Part shown: positions 42,302 to 51,781 of the stretch, in pieces | Layout of the letters: every line of letters begins with the position of its first letter | Position numbering within the stretch: the stretch's first letter is position 1 | NCBI RefSeq assembly: GCF_017315705.1 | Contig: NZ_JAFLRF010000016.1 | Coordinates: forward strand, 1 to 64,000 | Source of the DNA: Trinickia mobilis | GTDB lineage: Bacteria > Pseudomonadota > Gammaproteobacteria > Burkholderiales > Burkholderiaceae | DNA length: 64,000 nucleotides | Direction of reading: 5' to 3' | Program-made: the position numbers and the translations under genes | Notes under the pieces: generated by a model | Database searches by the model: none | The model's input: the letters and a program-made list of their open reading frames with translations, nothing else | What the model was told of the DNA's origin: nothing

Positions 42302-43156
42302 TTACGGCGCGCCGTCATGCTCGACGCTCGCCACGAAGCGGGCGATTTTGTTCGTCAGTGTTTCGGGCGTGCCGCGATGCGGCGAGTGTCCGCCGCTCGA
42401 GAGCTTGCACAGCCGCGAATGCGGGACGTGGCGCGCAATCGTCTCGATCTGCGCCATCGTCCCGTAGTGGTCGTCCTCGGCTTGGATCTCGATCAGCGGG
42501 CATCGAATTCCCGCGAGTTCATCGGCGATGGTCCAGCTTCGGAAGGCCGGGTCCAGCCAGATGTCGTTCCAGCCGTAGAACGCGGAATCGACGTCCGCGT
42601 GATGGCGGGCGAGGCGCGCGCGCAAGTCTGTCGATTCATACGCGATCTTCGCTTCGGCGATGCTCTCGACCGTCAGGTCCTCGACGAATACGTGCGGCGC
42701 GATCACCACGGCGCCTCGCAATGCATCCGGAAAGGCGCTCGCGTACAGCAACGCGATCGAGGCGCCGTCGCTATGGCCGATCAGCCACATGCGCGCTCGC
42801 TCGGCGGCGTCGATGCCGAGCGCGTCGAGGAATGCCGGCAAGACGTCGCGCGCCTGGTGCGCCATGAAATCGACGGGCCATTTGACGCCGTGCGGCCGCG
42901 GCGTCGAGCGTCCGTAGCCCGGTCGCGAATAGACGAGGCCCCGCATGCCGAGCCGCTCGCAGAGCGTCTTCGGCCAGTCCTTCCACATCGCGATCGAACC
43001 GAGACCTTCGTGCAGGAACAGAGCGATCGGCGCATGCGTCAGGTCGGCGTCGAGCCATTGATATTCGAGGCGAAGCGCCGCCCGGTCAGCGGTCGCGGCC
43101 AGGTCGGCAAAGCCGCTGCCGTGCGCGGGCGCGGCGTCGTACGCAGTGGTGTTCAT
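42302..43156 (-). CDS. Alpha/beta-hydrolase of the box cluster
   Basis: 284 aa. Nucleophile elbow GHSDGAS (Ser near 128), oxyanion HEGLGS near 54, and terminal GGHSPHRGTP giving the catalytic His near 262. The start at 43156 follows CAGGGAGGCACC, which is part of the dispersed repeat copy B. Such hydrolases stand in box clusters of beta-proteobacteria and may act as a thioesterase or on a ring-cleavage product; the exact step is not established. It is downstream of benzoate-CoA ligase on the same strand. Confidence 0.83.
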   Translation of the reverse strand: MNTTAYDAAPAHGSGFADLAATADRAALRLEYQWLDADLTHAPIALFLHEGLGSIAMWKDWPKTLCERLGMRGLVYSRPGYGRSTPRPHGVKWPVDFMAHQARDVLPAFLDALGIDAAERARMWLIGHSDGASIALLYASAFPDALRGAVVIAPHVFVEDLTVESIAEAKIAYESTDLRARLARHHADVDSAFYGWNDIWLDPAFRSWTIADELAGIRCPLIEIQAEDDHYGTMAQIETIARHVPHSRLCKLSSGGHSPHRGTPETLTNKIARFVASVEHDGAP

Positions 43157-43158
43157 GG

Positions 43159-43254
43159 TGCCTCCCTGGGGGGAGCTTTGCATGGGACCGGAGTAAGCGC
43201 TAAAGCACTAACTCCGGTCGACAGCGAACGATAGTGAGCGTGGGGGGAGTTCAA
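43159..43254 (-). repeat. Dispersed intergenic repeat, copy B (upstream of hydrolase)
   Basis: Reverse-orientation relative of copy A: CCCCACGCTCACTATCG, then CGTTCGCTG, the 14+14-bp hairpin (43188-43217) and CATGCAAAG. The hairpin arms differ from copy A by base changes that keep or weaken pairing (one T.G). It ends at the hydrolase Shine-Dalgarno. Confidence 0.75.
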
Positions 43255-43334
43255 GATGCCTCCCGCCGGGCCGCCCCAAGGGAGGCATCCGCCCCCTCGG
43301 GGGGCAGCGAACGATAGTGAGCGTCGGGGTAGTT
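43255..43334 (-). repeat. Dispersed intergenic repeat, copy C (hairpin-less)
   Basis: Directly adjoins copy B. It reads from the benzoate-CoA ligase end AACTACCCCGACGCTCACTA, CGTTCGCTG, then jumps to the C-run/G-run block and ends with GGGCGGCCCGGCGGGAGGCATC broken at CATC, as copy A does. It lacks the CCGGAGT hairpin module, which shows that the element is modular. Confidence 0.7.
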
Positions 43335-44941
43335 CAATTCTTTTGGCTGGCTTGTTCGCGGAGCTTGAAGCGCTGGATCTTGCCCGTCGCGGTCTTCGGC
43401 AGATCGCCGACGAAGTGGATCTCTCTCGGGTATTTGAAGGGCGCAAGACGGGCCTTGACGAACGCCTTCATTTCGTCGGCAAGTTCATCGTTCGCCTCGC
43501 GGCCCTGCTTCAGGACGACGAACGCGCAGGGCCTCACGAGCCCGCCATGATCGACGCCGATGACCGCCGCTTCGAGCACCGCGTCGTGCTGCATCATCAC
43601 CATCTCCACCTCGATCGGCGACACGTATTGGCCGCTCACTTTGAGCATGTCGTCGCTGCGTCCCGAGTAGACGTAGCAGCCGTCGGCGAGGCGCTGGTAT
43701 TTGTCGCCGCTTCTGACCCACTCGCCGAGGAACGTCGCGCGCGATTTCTCCCGGTTGCACCAGTACATCACCGCCGAGCTGGGGCCCTTGATGTAGAGAT
43801 CGCCGATTTCGCCGTCGGCGACGAGGCGGCCGTTTTCGTCGCGCAGCTCGATTTCGTAGCCGGGCACGGGGATGCCGGTCGTGCCGTAGCGCACCGCGCC
43901 GGGCCGGTTCGACAGGAAGATGTGCAGCATCTCGGTCGACCCGAGGCCGTCGAGGATCTCGCAGCCGAAATGCGCGGCGAACCGCTCGCCGATCTGGCGC
44001 GGCAGGGCCTCGCCCGCCGAGGTGCAGATGCGCAGCGCAACCTCTTCGCGCGTGGGCAGGTTCGGTGAAGCCACGATGTTCGCGTACAACGTCGGCACGC
44101 CGTAGAACACGGTCGGCTTGTGCTCGACTAGGCGGCGCAGCACCGCATCGGCCGTGGGACGCTCGGCCATCAGCACCGTTGTCGCGCCGACCGACAGCGG
44201 AAACGTCAAGGCATTGCCGAGTCCGTAGGCGAAGAACAGCTTCGCGGCGGAAAACACGACGTCCGTCTCGCGGATGCCGAGGATCGCCTTGCCGTACAGC
44301 TCGGCGGTCCAATAGAGATTCGCATGCGTGTGAACGGTGCCCTTCGGCTTGCCGGTCGAGCCTGACGAATAGAGCCAGAAGGCGATGTCGTCGGCGTTCG
44401 TCGCGAGCGCGTGCGCCGCGGGCTCGGCCGCGTCGATCAGCACCCGCAAGTCGTGCCCGGCGCCCTCGGGCTCGGCGGGCTGGCGCGCGACGATCTGCAC
44501 GCAGTTTTCGAGGCCCGACTCGGCGAGCGCCTGCGCGACGACGGACTGCAGCGCGGACGACACGACGGCGGCGCGAGCGCGGCTATGCGTCAGCATGTAC
44601 ACATAGTCGGCGGGCGTCAGCAGCGTATTGACGACGACCGGCACGACGCCGCCATACAACGCGCCGAGAAAGACGGCAGGCAGGTCGGCCGAGTCGAGCA
44701 TGACGAGGAGGATGCGCTCGTCGGGATGCACGTCGAGCCGGCGAAGCGCGGCGGCAAAACGGCGCGCGCGCGATTCGAGTTCGCCGTAGGTGGTGGCGCC
44801 GTGGTCGTCGATATACGCCGCTTTCTGCGCTCTCGACGCGTTCAATCCGAAAACATGCGCGGCGAAGTTGAACGGGGGCGCCGGCGCCTGGGCCGGCGGC
44901 GCGGCCACCTTCGCGGGCGCCGTCGCCGGGTTCTCCATCAT
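43334..44941 (-). CDS. bclA: Benzoate-CoA ligase
   Basis: 535-aa ANL-family enzyme that activates benzoate to benzoyl-CoA with ATP, the first step of the box pathway. Visible marks are the P-loop YSSGSTGKPKGTVHTH near 195-210, the substrate-side AAKLFFAYGLGNALTFPLSV near 240 that is characteristic of benzoate-CoA ligases, GSTEMLHIFLSN near 335, SGRSDDMLKVSGQY near 425, and the C-terminal lysine in PKTATGKIQRFKLRE near 520. It is divergent from boxR, so both promoters share the 166-bp interval with the candidate BoxR operator. Confidence 0.93.
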   Translation of the reverse strand: MMENPATAPAKVAAPPAQAPAPPFNFAAHVFGLNASRAQKAAYIDDHGATTYGELESRARRFAAALRRLDVHPDERILLVMLDSADLPAVFLGALYGGVVPVVVNTLLTPADYVYMLTHSRARAAVVSSALQSVVAQALAESGLENCVQIVARQPAEPEGAGHDLRVLIDAAEPAAHALATNADDIAFWLYSSGSTGKPKGTVHTHANLYWTAELYGKAILGIRETDVVFSAAKLFFAYGLGNALTFPLSVGATTVLMAERPTADAVLRRLVEHKPTVFYGVPTLYANIVASPNLPTREEVALRICTSAGEALPRQIGERFAAHFGCEILDGLGSTEMLHIFLSNRPGAVRYGTTGIPVPGYEIELRDENGRLVADGEIGDLYIKGPSSAVMYWCNREKSRATFLGEWVRSGDKYQRLADGCYVYSGRSDDMLKVSGQYVSPIEVEMVMMQHDAVLEAAVIGVDHGGLVRPCAFVVLKQGREANDELADEMKAFVKARLAPFKYPREIHFVGDLPKTATGKIQRFKLREQASQKN

Positions 44942-45068
44942 GTCTCGTCTCCGTCCGGTGGCGGGCGTGGGGCTCCGCTAGGTGCAGGCGGCCGCCGCCG
45001 CGGCACGCTCCGATTTGTCGGACATCAGCATTTTCGCGAAAATTATCGTCTGCAACAGCGCGTGTCAC

Positions 45069-45080
45069 GCACTATAGTGC
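45069..45080. promoter_or_regulatory. Candidate BoxR operator, bclA-boxR intergenic region
   Basis: GCACTATAGTGC is a perfect 12-bp palindrome followed by ATATACT. It contains ATAGTGCA (to 45081), the complement of the TGCACTAT present before boxC. BzdR/BoxR regulators recognise TGCA-containing sites. Confidence 0.5.
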
Positions 45081-45107
45081 ATATACTGAAGTCATGGAAC
45101 GAAAAAC

Positions 45108-46067
45108 ATGAAGCAGGTTTACCCTGAAGCGTCTCAATCCGACCCCGAGGGCGCGGGGCAGGAGACCGCGGACAACGAAGCGCGCGGCGCCGAGGCTGCG
45201 GAACGCGACCCGTTCATGGCCGCCATGGGCGAGCGCGTGCGCCTGCTGCGCGCTCGGCGCGGCATGACGCGCAAGGCGCTGGCGACCGAAACGGGACTTT
45301 CGGAGCGACATCTCGCGAACCTCGAATCCGGAGCGGGCAATCCGTCCGTGCAAGTGCTTCGGCAGATCGCGTCCACGCTCGGCTGCCCGCTCGCGGAGAT
45401 CATCGGCGACGTCACGACGTCGTCCTCCGAATGGCTGCTGATCCGCGAACTGCTGCAGGATCGCGACCAGGCCGCCCTGCACCGTTGCCGCGCCGCGCTG
45501 CAGGACCTGCTCCAGGCGGCGCCCGCCGATCCGCACCGCAAGGAGCGCATCGCGCTCATCGGCTTGCGCGGCGCGGGCAAGTCGACATTGGGCCGGATGC
45601 TCGCGCAGGAGCTGAAGGTGCCGTTCATCGAGCTGAACCGCGTGATCGAACAGCTCGCGGGCTGCCCGCCGTCCGAGATCCATTCGCTGTACGGGGCGAG
45701 CGCCTACCGGCGTTACGAGCAGCGGGCCCTCGAAGGGGTGATCGCCGAGCACCCGCGGGCGGTCATCGCCTCGCCCGGAGGGCTCGTGTCCGAGCCCGCG
45801 ACGTTCAGCATGCTGCTCGCGCACTGCTTCACGGCCTGGCTGCAGGCGTCGCCCGAGGAGCATATGCGCCGCGTGATCGCGCAAGGCGACTTGCGGCCGA
45901 TGTCAGGAAACCGGGAGGCGATGGACGACCTCAAGCGGATTCTCGCCGGCCGCAGCGAACTGTACGGCCGCGCCGACATGACGTACGACACGAGCGACAA
46001 GACGCTCGCCGACGCCTATCTGCAGTTCCGCGACCGGCTCGCCGCACGCCTCGCAGCCGAAACGTAG
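45108..46067 (+). CDS. boxR: BoxR/BzdR-type repressor (HTH + shikimate-kinase-like domain)
   Basis: 319 aa. Residues about 45-98 form an XRE helix-turn-helix (RGMTRKALATETGLSERHLA, NLESGAGNPSVQVLRQIAST). From about 145 a shikimate-kinase-like domain follows, with the P-loop GLRGAGKSTLG and RYEQRALEGV. This two-part layout is unique to BzdR/BoxR, which repress benzoyl-CoA pathway genes and are released by benzoyl-CoA. It lies between the divergent bclA and the boxCBA genes it should control; TGCACTAT elements stand before both. Only a weak ribosome-binding site is present. Confidence 0.9.
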   Translation: MKQVYPEASQSDPEGAGQETADNEARGAEAAERDPFMAAMGERVRLLRARRGMTRKALATETGLSERHLANLESGAGNPSVQVLRQIASTLGCPLAEIIGDVTTSSSEWLLIRELLQDRDQAALHRCRAALQDLLQAAPADPHRKERIALIGLRGAGKSTLGRMLAQELKVPFIELNRVIEQLAGCPPSEIHSLYGASAYRRYEQRALEGVIAEHPRAVIASPGGLVSEPATFSMLLAHCFTAWLQASPEEHMRRVIAQGDLRPMSGNREAMDDLKRILAGRSELYGRADMTYDTSDKTLADAYLQFRDRLAARLAAET

Positions 46068-46070
46068 CCG

Positions 46071-46100
46071 TACGAGGCCGTACGAGGCCGTACGAGGCCG
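46071..46100 (+). repeat. 10-bp tandem repeat, three copies
   Basis: TACGAGGCCG three times, directly behind the boxR stop. The following GC-rich inverted repeat has no T-run. Probably a slippage-derived spacer. Confidence 0.9.
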
Positions 46101-46161
46101 CGCGGGGTTTACCCCGGCCGCCTCAATATATGCATTAAAATGCTTTACTTGGTTCTTGGTG

Positions 46162-46169
46162 TGCACTAT
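46162..46169. promoter_or_regulatory. Candidate BoxR operator upstream of boxC
   Basis: TGCACTAT within GTGTGCACTATTG, 38 bp before the boxC start, shared with the bclA-boxR interval; another TGCA lies at about 46131-46134. Confidence 0.45.
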
Positions 46170-46206
46170 TGTTCATTAAAACGACGGCGACCACCAGGAG
46201 ACACTC

Positions 46207-47868
46207 ATGTCCACACCGCAGTCCCGTGTCGACTACCGTACCGACCCCTCGCAGTACAAGCACTGGAAGCTCGCGTTCGACGGCCCGGTCGCCACGCTCG
46301 GCATCGACATCGCCGAAGACGGCGGCATTCGCGACGGCTACAAGCTCAAGCTCAACTCCTACGACCTGGGCGTCGACATCGAGCTGCACGACGCGCTCCA
46401 GCGCATCCGCTTCGAGCATCCCGAAGTCCGCACGGTCGTCGTGACGAGCCTCAAGGACCGCGTGTTCTGCTCGGGCGCGAACATCTTCATGCTCGGCCTG
46501 TCGTCGCACGCGTGGAAGGTGAATTTCTGCAAGTTCACGAACGAGACGCGCAATGGCATGGAAGACGCCTCGCGCGAATCGGGGCTCAAGTTTCTCGCGG
46601 CGGTCAACGGCTCGTGCGCGGGCGGCGGCTACGAACTCGCAATGGCCTGCGACGAAATCTGGCTCGTGGACGATCGGTCGTCGTCGGTGGCGCTGCCGGA
46701 AGTGCCGTTGCTCGGGGTCCTGCCGGGCACCGGCGGCCTGACGCGCCTCACCGACAAGCGCCGCGTGCGGCACGATCACGCCGACATCTTCTGCACGGTG
46801 GTCGAGGGCATTCGCGGCGAGCGCGCAAAAGCATGGCGGCTCGTCGACGAGGTGGTGAAGCCGAACCGGTTCGAGCAGGCGATCCACGCCCGCGCGCTCG
46901 AACTCGCCGGAGAAAGCGACCGGCCCGCCGGCGCTAAAGGCGTTGCGCTGACCCGCATCGAACGCGCCGAGGGCGAGGCCGGCCTGGGCTACGGCACCGT
47001 CGACGTGGCGATCGACCGCACGAAGCGCACCGCGACGTTCACCGCCAAGGCACCCGCCGGCGTGCAGCCGGCGGACATCGACGGCATCGTCGCGGCCGGC
47101 GCGAACTGGTGGCCGCTCAAGTTCGCGCGCGAGCTCGACGACGCGATCCTCTCGATGCGAACCAACGAACTCGACATCGGCACCTGGATCTTCAAGACCG
47201 AAGGCGACGCGAAAGCGGTGCTCGCGGCCGATGCGTCGCTGATGGCGCACCGCGATCATTGGTTCGTGCGCGAGACGATCGGCATGTTGCGCCGCACGCT
47301 TGCGCGCATCGACGTGTCGTCGCGCTCGCTCTTCGCGCTGATCGAGCCCGGCTCGTGCTTTGCGGGCACGTTCGCGGAATTCGCGTTCGCCGCCGACCGC
47401 GGCTATATGGCGGCGCTGCCCGCCAATGAGGACGAGGAGCCCGCGATCACGCTGTCGGAGGTCAATTTCGGCCTCTTTCCGATGATCACGCGCCAGTCGC
47501 GCATCGGGCGCCGCTTCTACGACGAGGCCGCGCCGCTCGATGCCGCGCGCGCGACGATCGGCGAGCCGGTCAAGCCCTTGGAGGCCGAGCGTCTCGGCCT
47601 CGTGACCGCCGCGCCCGACGACCTCGACTGGGCGGACGAAATCCGCATCGCGCTCGAAGAACGGGCGGCGATGTCGCCCGATGCGCTGACGGGTCTCGAG
47701 GCGAACCTGCGCTTCAACGGCCCGGAGACGATGGAGACGCGCATATTCGGACGCTTGTCCGCGTGGCAGAACTGGATCTTCAACCGGCCGAACGCGGTGG
47801 GCGAGAAGGGCGCGCTCAAGGTGTACGGCAAGGGCGCGAAGGCGCAGTTCGACGCGGCGCGCGTCTGA
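46207..47868 (+). CDS. boxC: Benzoyl-CoA-dihydrodiol lyase (2,3-epoxybenzoyl-CoA dihydrolase)
   Basis: 553 aa, the characteristic double-crotonase length. It opens 2,3-epoxybenzoyl-CoA hydrolytically to 3,4-dehydroadipyl-CoA semialdehyde plus formate. Crotonase blocks: VVVTSLKDRVFCSGANIFML near 78-97 and AVNGSCAGGGYELAMACDEI near 135 (oxyanion hole), then PEVPLLGVLPGTGGLTRLTD. The C-terminal half is a degenerate second crotonase unit. CCAGGAG precedes the ATG. First gene of boxCBA. Confidence 0.95.
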   Translation: MSTPQSRVDYRTDPSQYKHWKLAFDGPVATLGIDIAEDGGIRDGYKLKLNSYDLGVDIELHDALQRIRFEHPEVRTVVVTSLKDRVFCSGANIFMLGLSSHAWKVNFCKFTNETRNGMEDASRESGLKFLAAVNGSCAGGGYELAMACDEIWLVDDRSSSVALPEVPLLGVLPGTGGLTRLTDKRRVRHDHADIFCTVVEGIRGERAKAWRLVDEVVKPNRFEQAIHARALELAGESDRPAGAKGVALTRIERAEGEAGLGYGTVDVAIDRTKRTATFTAKAPAGVQPADIDGIVAAGANWWPLKFARELDDAILSMRTNELDIGTWIFKTEGDAKAVLAADASLMAHRDHWFVRETIGMLRRTLARIDVSSRSLFALIEPGSCFAGTFAEFAFAADRGYMAALPANEDEEPAITLSEVNFGLFPMITRQSRIGRRFYDEAAPLDAARATIGEPVKPLEAERLGLVTAAPDDLDWADEIRIALEERAAMSPDALTGLEANLRFNGPETMETRIFGRLSAWQNWIFNRPNAVGEKGALKVYGKGAKAQFDAARV

Positions 47869-47943
47869 CTTGCGCCGTCTGACTGCGTCTAACGCCGGGC
47901 CCGCATCCGCCGACTCCCTCACGATCCCTCACGAGGCACCGAC

Positions 47944-49371
47944 ATGTCCACGATCAACTACAGCGACAAGATCCCGAACAACGTCAACTTGGCCGACGAC
48001 CGCACGCTGCAGCGCGCGCTCGAGCAATGGCAGCCGAACTTCCTGTCGTGGTGGTCGGACATGGGACCGGAAGGCTCGCACCATTTCGACGTTTATCTGC
48101 GCACGGCGGTGAGCGTCGACCCGGGCGGCTGGGCGCATTTCGACTACGTGAAGATGCCCGATTACCGCTGGGGCATCTTCCTTGCGCTTGGCGAGGCGGA
48201 GCGCAAGATTCATTTCGGCGAGCACAAGGGCGAAGCCGCGTGGCAGGACGTGCCGGGCGAGCATCGCGCGAACCTGCGCCGCATCGTCGTCACGCAGGGC
48301 GACACCGAGCCCGCCTCGGTCGAGCAGCAGCGCCACCTCGGCCTCACCGCGCCGTCGATGTACGACCTGCGCAACCTGTTCCAAGTGAACGTGGAGGAGG
48401 GCCGCCATCTGTGGGCCATGGTGTACCTGCTGCATCGCTACTTCGGCCGCGACGGCCGCGAGGAAGCCGAAGCGCTGCTCGGCCGGCGCTCGGGCGACGG
48501 CGACAATCCGCGCATCCTTGGCGCGTTCAACGAGAAGACGCCCGATTGGCTCGCGTTCTTCATGTTCACGTACTTCACGGACCGCGACGGCAAGTTCCAG
48601 CTCTCCGCGCTCGCCGAGTCGGGCTTCGATCCGCTCGCTCGCACGACGAAGTTCATGCTGACCGAGGAAGCGCATCACATGTTCGTCGGCGAATCGGGCG
48701 TGTCGCGGGTCGTGCAGCGCACCGCGCAGGTGATGAACGAGCTGAAGACCGGCGACGCCGCGACACTCCGCGCGGCCGGCGTGATCGATCTCGAGACGAT
48801 CCAGCGCTACCTGAACTTCCACTATTCGGTGACGATCGACCTGTTCGGCGCCGATCAATCGTCGAATGCGGCAACGTTCTACAGCGCGGGCCTCAAGGGC
48901 CGTTACGAAGAGACCAAGCGCGACGACGACCACCAGCTGCACGGGCAGACCTACCGTCTGCTCGGCGTGGAAGACGGCAAGCTCGTCGAGCGCGACGCGC
49001 CGATGCTCAACGCGATGAACGAGGTTCTGCGCGACGACTACATCAAGGACTCGGTCGCGGGCGTGAACCGCTGGAACAAGGTGCTGGAGAAGGCGGGCAT
49101 CGACTTCCGCCTGACGGTGCCGCACAAGGCGTTCAATCGGCAGATCGGCACCTTCGCCGGCATCCGCGTGTCGCCGGACGGCCGCGTGGTGAGCGAGGCG
49201 GAATGGGCCGCCGCCGAGGCAAAGTGGCTGCCGGCACCGGACGACCGCGCGTTCGTCGCGTCGCTGATGGGGCGGGTGGCCGAGCCGGGCAGGTTCGCCA
49301 ACTGGATCGCGCCGCCCGCGATGGGGATCAACCGGCAGCCCCTCGATTTCGAATACGTGCGTTTCAATTGA
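47944..49371 (+). CDS. boxB: Benzoyl-CoA 2,3-epoxidase, oxygenase subunit
   Basis: 475 aa di-iron monooxygenase component that epoxidises benzoyl-CoA at positions 2,3 with O2 and electrons from BoxA. Diagnostic stretches are [20 protein letters not shown] near 32, [20 protein letters not shown] near 150 and [20 protein letters not shown] near 238, which supply the E-x2-H iron ligands. The stop is 91 bp before boxA. Confidence 0.96.
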   Translation: MSTINYSDKIPNNVNLADDRTLQRALEQWQPNFLSWWSDMGPEGSHHFDVYLRTAVSVDPGGWAHFDYVKMPDYRWGIFLALGEAERKIHFGEHKGEAAWQDVPGEHRANLRRIVVTQGDTEPASVEQQRHLGLTAPSMYDLRNLFQVNVEEGRHLWAMVYLLHRYFGRDGREEAEALLGRRSGDGDNPRILGAFNEKTPDWLAFFMFTYFTDRDGKFQLSALAESGFDPLARTTKFMLTEEAHHMFVGESGVSRVVQRTAQVMNELKTGDAATLRAAGVIDLETIQRYLNFHYSVTIDLFGADQSSNAATFYSAGLKGRYEETKRDDDHQLHGQTYRLLGVEDGKLVERDAPMLNAMNEVLRDDYIKDSVAGVNRWNKVLEKAGIDFRLTVPHKAFNRQIGTFAGIRVSPDGRVVSEAEWAAAEAKWLPAPDDRAFVASLMGRVAEPGRFANWIAPPAMGINRQPLDFEYVRFN

Positions 49372-49462
49372 GCGGGCTGAGCGAGTGCAGGCCCGCGTGA
49401 CATCCGTCGTCCGGGTGGCGCCTCGATTCATCGCGCGGCCGGGCCTAGCGGAGAGACGAAAC

Positions 49463-50698
49463 ATGAATGCCCCCGAATCCGTCGAAATCATCAAGCAGCA
49501 CCTGATCGATCCCGAGATCTGCATCCGCTGCAACACGTGTGAAGAAACGTGCCCCATCGATGCGATCACGCACGACGAGCGCAACTACGTCGTGAAAGCG
49601 GACGTCTGCAACGGCTGCATGGCCTGCATCGCGCCATGCCCGACCGGCGCGATCGACAACTGGCGCCACGTGCTGAAGGCCGAGGCGTACGGCATCGACG
49701 AGCAGCTCACGTGGGACGAGCTGCCCGCGCAGAACACGACGGCGGCGGCGTTCCCCGAGCCGCCGGGCGCGGCCGCCGAGGCCGAAGCGGACGACGAGAT
49801 CGTCGCCTCCGACATGGTGCGAGGGGCGTCGGTGCCGCCGTGGTCGGCCGCGAAGCCCTACGTGAACCTCTACACGCACCAGTCGCCGACGACGGCGACG
49901 GTGGTCGGCAACTACCGGCTGACCGACGCGTCGGTCGAAAGCGACATCCACCACATCGTGCTCGATTTCGGCGCGATGCCGTTTCCGGTGCTGGAGGGGC
50001 AGTCGATCGGCATCCTGCCGCCCGGCACGAGCGCGGACGGCAAGCCGCATCACGCACGCCAGTACTCGATCGCGAGCCCGCGCGACGGCGAGCGTCCGCG
50101 CTACAACAACGTCTCGCTGACCGTGAAGCGCGTGACGCACGATCACGGCGGCAACCCGACCGACGGCGTCTGCTCGAACTACCTCTGCAATCTCAAGAAG
50201 GGCGACACGGTGACGGTGATCGGTCCGTTCGGCACGACGTTCCTGATGCCGAATCATCCGAACTCGCACTTGCTGATGATCTGCACCGGCACCGGTTCGG
50301 CGCCGATGCGCGCGATGACCGAGTACCGGCGGCGCAGGCGGCTAAAAGGCGCGACCGGCAAGCTGATGCTGTTTTTCGGCGCGCGCACGAAAGAGGAGCT
50401 GCCGTACTTCGGGCCGCTCACGAACCTGCCGAAGGATTTCATCGATACGAACCTGGCGTTCTCGCGCACGGCGGAGATGCCGAAGCGCTACGTGCAGGAC
50501 GCGATGCGCGAGCGTGCCGGCGATCTGGCGCAGCTCTTGAGGGACGACAACACGTACCTCTACGTGTGCGGCCTGAAGGGGATGGAGGACGGCGTGCTGC
50601 AGGCGCTGCAGGAGATTGCCGGCGCCGACGGGCTCGACTGGGCCGAGCTGTGGGCGCGGCTCAAGCGCGAAGGCCGCTTGCACTTCGAGACGTATTGA
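49463..50698 (+). CDS. boxA: Benzoyl-CoA 2,3-epoxidase, reductase subunit
   Basis: 411 aa NADPH:BoxB reductase. Two [4Fe-4S] motifs at the N-terminus ([12 protein letters not shown] near 19-30 and [12 protein letters not shown] near 51-62), an acidic linker, and a ferredoxin-NADP reductase module from about 125 with RQYSIASP (FAD), [23 protein letters not shown] (NADP) and [10 protein letters not shown]. The ATG at 49463 is chosen because GGAGAGACGAA stands before it; the open frame extends upstream without a site. Last gene of the boxCBA operon. Confidence 0.95.
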   Translation: MNAPESVEIIKQHLIDPEICIRCNTCEETCPIDAITHDERNYVVKADVCNGCMACIAPCPTGAIDNWRHVLKAEAYGIDEQLTWDELPAQNTTAAAFPEPPGAAAEAEADDEIVASDMVRGASVPPWSAAKPYVNLYTHQSPTTATVVGNYRLTDASVESDIHHIVLDFGAMPFPVLEGQSIGILPPGTSADGKPHHARQYSIASPRDGERPRYNNVSLTVKRVTHDHGGNPTDGVCSNYLCNLKKGDTVTVIGPFGTTFLMPNHPNSHLLMICTGTGSAPMRAMTEYRRRRRLKGATGKLMLFFGARTKEELPYFGPLTNLPKDFIDTNLAFSRTAEMPKRYVQDAMRERAGDLAQLLRDDNTYLYVCGLKGMEDGVLQALQEIAGADGLDWAELWARLKREGRLHFETY

Positions 50699-50884
50699 AG
50701 GCGAGGGCGTCGAGTTCCGGCCCGCGCCTCGACGCGCTGACGGGCACGTTCGCCGGCGATCGGCCGCGGTCGACGGCTAACGGGCAGGGTGTGGCGAGCG
50801 GTGGACGTGCGTCCGCCGCGGGTATATAAGAAAAAGAAAGCAGCGGCGTCCGCCGGGGCCCGCTCGAATCGCGAGGAAAATACC

Positions 50885-51136
50885 ATGTCCGACCCATCGG
50901 AAAAGCCGGCTGAAGGCCAGGAGCGGCTCGAACATCTCGACGCCGCAGTCAACCACGTCGACGCGTTGATCTCGTCGGGCAGCATTGCCAAAGGCGCTGC
51001 GAAAGGGCTCTTGTACAGCTTGATCGAAACGCTCGGGGCGCTGGTCGGCGATCCCGATCTGCCCGCGCATTCGCGCTCGGGCTACGAGGGATTGCTCGAG
51101 ACCGCGCGCGAGCTGCGCGTCAAACTCGGCAAGTAA
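50885..51136 (+). CDS. Small conserved-looking hypothetical protein
   Basis: 83 aa, helical, acidic N-terminus (SDPSEKPAEGQERLEHLDAA), then VNHVDALISSGSIAKGAAKG and LLYSLIETLGALVGDPDLPA. GAGGAAAA precedes the ATG, and a TATATAAG-rich promoter-like segment is about 60 bp upstream. Coding character is good (high GC third positions). Not recognised; no membrane segment or cysteine. It stands alone between boxA and the DUF1992 gene. Confidence 0.65.
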   Translation: MSDPSEKPAEGQERLEHLDAAVNHVDALISSGSIAKGAAKGLLYSLIETLGALVGDPDLPAHSRSGYEGLLETARELRVKLGK

Positions 51137-51379
51137 GGCGGCAGGCTGGGGCGATGTGCGCCAGGACCGCGCCGGGCACTAACGGCGATCGGCGATGCCA
51201 TTGTGCGACAAGCACTTGGCGCTCGGGCGCAGACATTCAGGATAGCGTCGTTGCGGTGCGATCCGTCTCGAATTGCGTACCGCGAGGCTTTGCGCGCAGT
51301 CCGCTTATTTCCAGGATGGGTGCAGGAGGCGATCTGGGTGCCTGCTAGAATGCGGGGGCCGCCATGTCGTGGATCGCAG

Positions 51380-51781
51380 ATGAAATTGCTTGATGCGTTA
51401 GTCGAACAGCGTATTGCCGCCGCGGCCGCGCGGGGCGAGTTCGACGGTTTGCCGGGTGCCGGCGCGCCCCAGGAACTGGATGACGACCTGCTCGTTCCTG
51501 AGGAAGTGCGCGTTGCGAACCGGATCTTGAAGAACGCGGGCTTCCTGCCGCCCGCGGTCGAACAGCTGCGCTCGCTGCGCAATCTCCAGAAAGAATTGAG
51601 CGCGGTCGGCGACCCGGCGATGCGCTGCGCGCTGGAGGCGAAGCTGCTCGCGCTCGACATGGCGCTCGAATCGCTGCGCGGCGCCCCGATGCTCGCGCCG
51701 CGCGAGTATTGCGAACGCATCGCGCAACGGTTGTGCGAGCGGGCACGCGCGGATGCCGGCGCGCCTATGGAGCAGCCGTGA
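51380..51781 (+). CDS. DUF1992 (DnaJ-homologue conserved domain) protein
   Basis: 133 aa. The DUF1992 core is at residues 1-75: MKLLDALVEQRIAAAAARGE, FDGLPGAGAPQELDDDLLVP and RVANRILKNAGFLPP. The domain, also part of human DNAJC28, has no settled function. The start at 51380 fits the family (most begin a few residues before LVEQRI). Stop and the GTG of tadA overlap (GTGA), showing coupling with the deaminase. Confidence 0.82.
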   Translation: MKLLDALVEQRIAAAAARGEFDGLPGAGAPQELDDDLLVPEEVRVANRILKNAGFLPPAVEQLRSLRNLQKELSAVGDPAMRCALEAKLLALDMALESLRGAPMLAPREYCERIAQRLCERARADAGAPMEQP

